A stretch of 64,000 nucleotides of DNA, taken from Acheta domesticus. Lineage: Eukaryota > Arthropoda > Insecta > Orthoptera > Gryllidae. The DNA is taken from assembly GCA_031308135.1 (NCBI GenBank), contig JAHLJT010009419.1:32552863-32616862 (forward strand), written 5' to 3'. The position numbers were made by a program, and so were the translations under genes. This document shows positions 59,170-64,000 of this stretch, one piece after another. The first letter of the stretch is position 1, and every line of letters begins with the position of its first letter. A model generated the notes under the pieces. The model worked only from the letters and a program-made list of their open reading frames with translations, did no database searches and was not told the DNA's origin.

Positions 59170-59930
59170 CGGTCGAGAACGCTCAGCGGCAACAGCATTG
59201 TCCCTGTTGCACAGTGCCGTGTTAACGCACGGGCCCGAAGCGCCCGGGCCCATGGCCCCCAATGTTCAAGAGCCCCCGATAGTTCTTAAAAAAGTATTTA
59301 TTAATAGATTTTTTAAAAATGAAATACACCGTATAAAAAGTGATGTATAATTAAAATATGCGCAAAAAATTGGCAAAACGGAGTTGGCTAACAAAAATTG
59401 GCAGATCGCACATCAGTGGATAATATTCATAACATGAATATTGCTGGTTCATGCGAGAATGTCACTCAGTGATGAGAAGTTTGTGGTTTTTTACAAAACT
59501 TGTCTTTCAAATATTTTGATTAAATTTACTTTTTATTGATAGGCTTTTCTTTGTATTTACGCATCGAAATTCGGGGGGGAGGTGAAAGTAAGAATAGGGG
59601 GCCCTCAGATTAACCTACGGCCCAAGGACCCTCAATGCTGTTAAAACGGCCCTGCTGTAGCAGCGTTAACACGGAATTCCCAGGGATCGAGTTCCGCCAA
59701 TAGAGGTTTTTAGCAATAGCTACACACCCGGTACGAATTCGAACACTATCTCTACGAGAATTCTAGCGTCCGGTTGCTCTGATCGATAATTTTCTGAGGT
59801 TTCTCCAGTCGATGCCAGAAGAATTCTGGAGCAGAGCTCGGATCTCACTTTCTAGCAAGAAAGGAATATCGTCACCTCGTTTGAGTTTGACCTCACTACA
59901 CTAACGGAACTAACTAGTAACTGACCCACC
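59170..59930 (+). mobile_element. SINE, family E, copy 2, split by a hAT-type MITE
   Basis: Left of the insertion: GAGAACGCTCAGCGGCAACA. Right of it: GCGTTAACACGGAATTCCCA, a B-box-like GGGATCGAGTTCCGCC and GAATTCTAGCGTCCGGTTGC, then TTTCTCCAGTCGATGCC. The order and several blocks match 21345-21720. Confidence 0.6.
59212..59654. mobile_element. hAT-type MITE with 8-bp target-site duplication
   Basis: It begins CAGTGCCGTGTTAACGCACG and ends TTAAAACGGCCCTG. The complement of the right end, CAGGGCCGTTTTAACAGCAT, matches the left, and CAGGGCCG-type termini are characteristic of hAT elements. The flanks are CTGTTGCA (59204-59211) and CTGTAGCA (59655-59662), an 8-bp duplication with one mismatch. 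The interior has no transposase frame. GGGCCC-rich blocks lie inside both ends. Confidence 0.85.
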
Positions 59931-60732
59931 CGGTATCAAAACTCACTGCAAATATTGAAGTTTGATTGATTTATTTTGGTTCCGGTCTCGGCATACAACG
60001 GTAAAATCAAGGATAATTAAAAAATATAATAAAATTGTTTACAAGGGCGAGTTTTTAAGCTTCTCTAGAAGCAAGTATACTTGCATTAACGAGGGAAGCC
60101 ACGGGCGGATCTAGGGAAGAGATGTGAAGGCCTCTCCCTCAAAACCATTTTTTTTGTAATTTGATTCAATTTAACGGCCATTGCCACGTATTTATCGAAT
60201 CACATCCAAAGGAGTCTTCTTTATTTCATTATTGTAATAATATTTTTGGGGAGACCAAATGAACAGCCTCTTCCCCATTAATTTACGTCCTGGACCACTC
60301 CCTGAGGGGCCGGAACGTACTGAACTTCTTTCCGATAATTCCTTGGAGAAATATAAATGTTATTCTTGGTAATATTGCGTATACCACAAAACCGAACATT
60401 TCGTTACTTGAACATTTACATATGCATCGGTGCTGTTTGCGTTCCGATTACCTGACCATTTCTAACATTATTAGTTTTCCAAAGAACAGCGAAAGTTCAA
60501 ATTCATTCCAAAATGAATTAAATAATAATTTATTAGATCCATGAACATTATGACGTATAATTCACTCATCAATTCGAATCTAATGTTCAGTGCACTTTTA
60601 ACACGAAATTTTACTTCTAAACTTACATATCCAACTTGCATTATTCACGCAAAAATTATGAAGTTCATATATCCCCAATACCTTCGAGAGAGAGAGACAG
60701 AGAGGCTAACAATGGTCGTACCACATGCGTAG
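59931..60732. other. Skeletor: Skeletor intron g-h, last part
   Basis: AT-rich; a GAGAGAGAGACAGAGAGG run lies near 60688, just before the weak acceptor of exon h. No other feature. Confidence 0.65.
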
Positions 60733-60928
60733 GAGAACACCAACAGCATCCGCCTCCTGAACGCCGCCATGGTGAACGGCTACTCCATCGTGACGTACCA
60801 GCGGCCGCTGCACGCCAAGGACGAGCTGGACCACGCCATCGTGACCAACGGCAGCCAGGCCATCATCTGGGCGCTGGGCCCGCTCAACTCGCGCAACGAG
60901 GTCTCCTACCACCGCGTCGCCAACCGAC
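60733..60928 (+). CDS. Skeletor: Skeletor exon h (DOMON domain, end)
   Basis: A 196-bp exon with a weak-looking acceptor (CATGCGTAG) and a strong donor (CGAC|GTGAGT), phase 0 in and phase 1 out. It encodes ENTNSIRLLNAAMVNGYS, IVTYQRPLHAKDELDHAI, VTNGSQAIIWALGPLNSR and NEVSYHRVANR. N-G-Y-S-I-V-T-Y-Q-R and A-I-I-W-A-L-G-P-L-N are the last strands of the DOMON fold, and the N-S-R-N-E-x-S-Y-H end is typical of Skeletor/Knickkopf proteins. Two N-x-S/T sites are possible glycosylation sites. The single C left at the end is completed by AT of the next exon to give His. Confidence 0.94.
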
Positions 60929-61618
60929 GTGAGTCCCTCCGCACGCAAACACCGCATTTGCACGTGCAACCCTCATCTCACATGGCGAGACACCGGGATA
61001 AACCGTCAGTTAATTTGAATGGCTCGAACAAAATAATAGTCAAATTTTACGCATGTACTCTCATACTATTTATTTTATACATGTTTCCTTTGTACATTTT
61101 GTAACATTTAAATTTGCGAAGTATTGTCCCTGGATTCAAAGATTAAATGTCAATGTTTAGTGTTCGAACTTAGCACCAATGGAACTATTCATTATGACAA
61201 ACAAACCTTCTATGTACAAAAGTAACAATAGTTCGATAGGTTTGTTTTAGTGTTTGTATGTGTTACGTCCCCAGTCTTCAGATTTTGTTTTCCTTTGAGG
61301 TATCTTTCCTCGCATTGGGTGCCAATGTCATTTTATTTCAATAGATAGTATTTGTGAGAATACCAGCGGCATTTTAGCGACATTTAGTACCAACGAAATC
61401 ACACATTCTGTAATCGAATGGCTGAGCGTGCTAACCTTAAGGCCGGACTCGCGCAGACAAGTTTTATTTAAGTTGAAGGGGTAAATACCATCGATTGTGC
61501 AAACGACATCATCTTATAATTCTATCTCCTATATACACGCGGTTTTACGACTTTGCTGAAGTATAGTGTCAGTATAATTAAATGAGTTTTCCCGATCACG
61601 CAATGTTGTGTTTCACAG
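60929..61618. other. Skeletor: Skeletor intron h-i
   Basis: A 690-bp AT-rich intron between GTGAGT and TTTCACAG. No embedded feature recognised. Confidence 0.8.
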
Positions 61619-61831
61619 ATGATGTGTTCATCGACTTCGCCCGCTCGCCGAAGTGGAACTGCCCGATCCCCGACTCCGAAGGAGGCACCGCCACGAGTGC
61701 CAGCGACGCCATCACCCCCCACCTCCGCGCCCAGCGCCGCCCCCGCCCCCGCCTCCACCCGCAGCCGCCGCCCCTCCGCCGCCACCTCCGACGCCGCCAC
61801 CAGCGCCGCCACCACGGCCTCTGACGAAAGG
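61619..61831 (+). CDS. Skeletor: Skeletor exon i (post-DOMON linker), probably frameshifted
   Basis: The acceptor is GTGTTTCACAG. The phase from 60928 gives His then DVFIDFARSPKWNCPIPD, SEGG, matching the conserved D-F-x-R-x-P-x-W-N-C-P after the DOMON domain in Skeletor. The spliced frame then becomes Arg- and His-rich and stops at TGA 61822-61824, 7 bp before the only good donor, AGG|GTGAGC (exon end 61831). Reading one base later from about the C6 run at 61715-61720 gives an Ala/Ser/Thr/Pro linker that stays open and reaches this donor on a codon boundary. That pattern suggests one extra base in the window (assembly error, polymorphism or mutation). Less likely, this is a real stop giving a short variant. 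The remaining C-terminal exons lie beyond 64000. Confidence 0.75.
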
Positions 61832-63421
61832 GTGAGCACTTGCAGCGCGTTGCGCGCAAAAGACTTCCAGCTACGTGCCTACCCGCTTAAAAAAGGTTTT
61901 CTGCACGAAATTGAATGAGATATATCGTATCTCTTCATTGGTTTAGGTTGCACCAAGAAATTTATGAAGTGGAATGAACAAATACCAGCAGTTACTAAAA
62001 GCACAACCCGTAAATATGTTGCAAAATAAAATATTTTCAAAAACGCATTATGAGCAATAAATGTAAATGAAAAATTTTGTATTCGGAAAAATGGGTAGTT
62101 AGAACATTACTCACTTTTTATTGTCTATTTTGCTTCTTTAAATAATTTTTAAAAAATGTCTCTGTATATCCAGAACTACACTGATACAACTTAGTTATTC
62201 ACGGTCGCAGAGAATTTAACCCTTTATTTATGAAAAAATATGCATGTTGTCTCACCTTGGGGATACAGTACTTTTTTTTTGCTGATTACTAAAAGCTGTG
62301 TAGCTATTCCTCAATTCTACGGTTAACTCCACGCCTAAATGAGCATAGTGATTGGCGGTTTCCACGGAAAACACCGCCCTACTCATCACACCTATTTGAA
62401 ACTACCTAAAAGAAAATTGAAGTGTTTCTTCAGCATTACTGGCTTTAGAAATTATATAGGGTCTTCGCGCTTAATTCTAAGCATATCACGATACTTCGCT
62501 CCAAGGGGAGCTTTGCTCATTCTTTGTGAATAATTTATAGTTACTTTTAAACCACAATTTAAGAATGAATATTACAACCTAGACAAGCATTAGAAATCAT
62601 AACTGAAAATTTATTCCAATTATAGCGACAAAACCTGAAAATTCAAACACATCAAAACCATTTTGAACCTACTTAGAGTGAAGCAATTCAAATATTATGG
62701 ATAGCATATCAAACCACTGACCAGCCGCACGTCCTCTCTGGACTTCAGACGCATCTATTCGAATATTCACTGCAACCAGTCTTCGGAAAATAAAAGCGTG
62801 TTTTGGATACAGATTTTGAAGATATGACAATAGCAGCTTAATATCTGAATCTTCTAAGATATATGGTTGATTTTTAAAGGACAAAGTGATTAAGACATAC
62901 GAACAAAATTAAGAAAACAAAATAGTAGTGAAACAAAATAATGTAATTAACTGAAATATGCATAAGTATATAATACTATAAAAATTCTAGAATTATCAGA
63001 ATACCAAGGAATGTTATTCACGAAGGTAAAAATGAAAACAAAAGAGTAATTTTACTCGTTCCTTGTTTACGTTGTTTGAACCTATCTGGAATAATTAATT
63101 CATACATATTTCTCTGGGGAACAGAACCCCACCTCAATCGTGGTTTTATCCAGTTTCCTAGAGATTCCAAAGTCTTAGTTACTTCTTCGTGTGATTCTGA
63201 GCCTTCAGTGTAGATTTATTCCTACCTAACGCCACATGCCGAGGAATTTGTTTGAAAACATTAGACGTAATTCATAAATAATAAATTAATAAATAATGAA
63301 AAGAGACAGTTGTGAAATTTAAAGGTTAAAGGAACAATCCTTGATGTTGCTAAGGGAGAAGATGGATATCATATATTATTTTCCTAGTAAATTTTTTGAA
63401 ACACGTACACTTTTTAAAATG

Positions 63422-63426
<5 letters not shown>
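61832..63426. other. Skeletor: Sequence downstream of the last visible Skeletor exon
   Basis: AT-rich, presumed intron. No plastocyanin-like C-terminal exon of Skeletor was found before the window end, so the gene should continue beyond 64000. Confidence 0.6.

Positions 63427-63465
<39 letters not shown>
63427..63465. repeat. (AAT)n microsatellite in front of a SINE
   Basis: About 13 AAT triplets directly before the family A SINE. Confidence 0.95.
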
Positions 63466-63466
<1 letters not shown>

Positions 63467-63765
63467 CGAGCGAAGCGAGTCAGTGCGTAGAGCGCTGACT
63501 TCGCAGTCGGGAGACCTGGGTTCGATCTCCGGGTCGGCCTTCCTGACCTGACCTTCCTGGCCGGACTTCCTGACAGGATAATGCTGGGATGGCTCAAAAA
63601 TACCACGATCCCCTCTCATCATCATCCTATCACCTCATAATTCAAGGCTTAACAACCCTGTCTGACGAAGGGATACAGCCGAAAAGCTGATCGTCTTTCT
63701 CCAAGATAGAATATGTCTGGGCCACGGAAGAGAACGTGTAGCGTGGTCAGAAATGGCCAATAAGC

Positions 63766-63821
<56 letters not shown>
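63466..63821 (+). mobile_element. SINE, family A, copy 2, with long (AAT)n tail
   Basis: The tRNA-like head GTGCGTAGAGCGCTGACTTC and B box in CTGGGTTCGATCTCCGG (near 63518) are followed by CATCATCATCCTATCACCTC, GGGATACAGCCGAAAAGCTG and GTCAGAAATGGCC. The pure (AAT)n tail covers about 63768-63821. It is longer and better preserved than the copy at 7839-8102. Confidence 0.85.
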
Positions 63822-63822
<1 letters not shown>

Positions 63823-64000
63823 GAGGAATAATTTTAAATGTTTACAACTATCCTAAATATTTTTCTAAAAGTTAAATTGCCTGACTTTCTAATTACCCAA
63901 TATAAGCACGACGTAATGTTAATATTTCTTTATTAATAATAGTCCATTTTAATAATTTAGAAAATGGTGCTTGCATAGTTGTAAAGCGTTTTCTTGTGTG

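Noticed and set aside
63481..63545. A tRNA gene at the B-box sequence, and similarly at 11474, 18250, 35001, 50025 and 51180
   Set aside because: Each has A/B-box-like motifs but imperfect cloverleaf potential, and the sequence continues into a repeated body and tail, as in SINEs.

Overview
The window is animal, almost certainly insect, nuclear DNA: AT-rich non-coding sequence, GT-AG introns of up to about 15 kb, tRNA-derived SINEs, MITEs, LINE remnants, microsatellites and minisatellites, and short coding exons whose homology is to an arthropod gene. The species cannot be fixed from the sequence. Long introns and dense, varied SINEs suggest a large genome, perhaps a hemimetabolous insect, but that is a guess. 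Nothing looks bacterial or viral, and there is no CRISPR array or operon.

The only protein-coding gene I can support is one partial plus-strand gene, Skeletor (two DM13 domains followed by a DOMON domain). Nine exons splice in compatible phases from 24054 to about 61831: 24054-24203, 30971-31043, 31676-31784, 36637-36799, 37949-38208, then 52975-53074, 56983-57167, 60733-60928 and 61619-61831. A tenth exon, 43061-43645, is a Gln-rich alternative terminal exon with its own stop. It accepts the same phase-0 donor at 38208, so the locus probably makes a short secreted protein (DM13-DM13-Gln-rich tail) and a long one (DM13-DM13-DOMON and onward). The signal-peptide exon was not identified with confidence, and the C-terminal exons of the long form lie beyond 64000. 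In the last visible exon the expected reading frame meets a stop just before the only good donor, which suggests a one-base frameshift near a C6 run.

Layout. 1-24053: upstream or 5' intron sequence with GC microsatellites, a tandem repeat of about 155 bp interrupted by a MITE, SINEs, a 16-bp minisatellite and foldback repeats. 24204-30970: an intron with a decayed LINE endonuclease region and a tandem array of units of about 200 bp, most with a reverse-strand tRNA-like B box. 31044-37948: short introns, a (CCG)n island, a 33-bp-arm palindrome, a SINE with a perfect 13-bp target duplication, a MITE and a long polypyrimidine tract. 38209-52974: two foldback elements close to the donor, the alternative terminal exon with a hairpin after its stop, then further SINEs. 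53075-64000: an 11-bp minisatellite beside a donor, CCTT repeats, a hAT-type MITE nested in a SINE, and a SINE flanked by (AAT)n.

Most long open frames outside the exons are artefacts of GC-rich simple repeats that stay open in several frames. Repeat families and domain calls were made by eye, without database searching.
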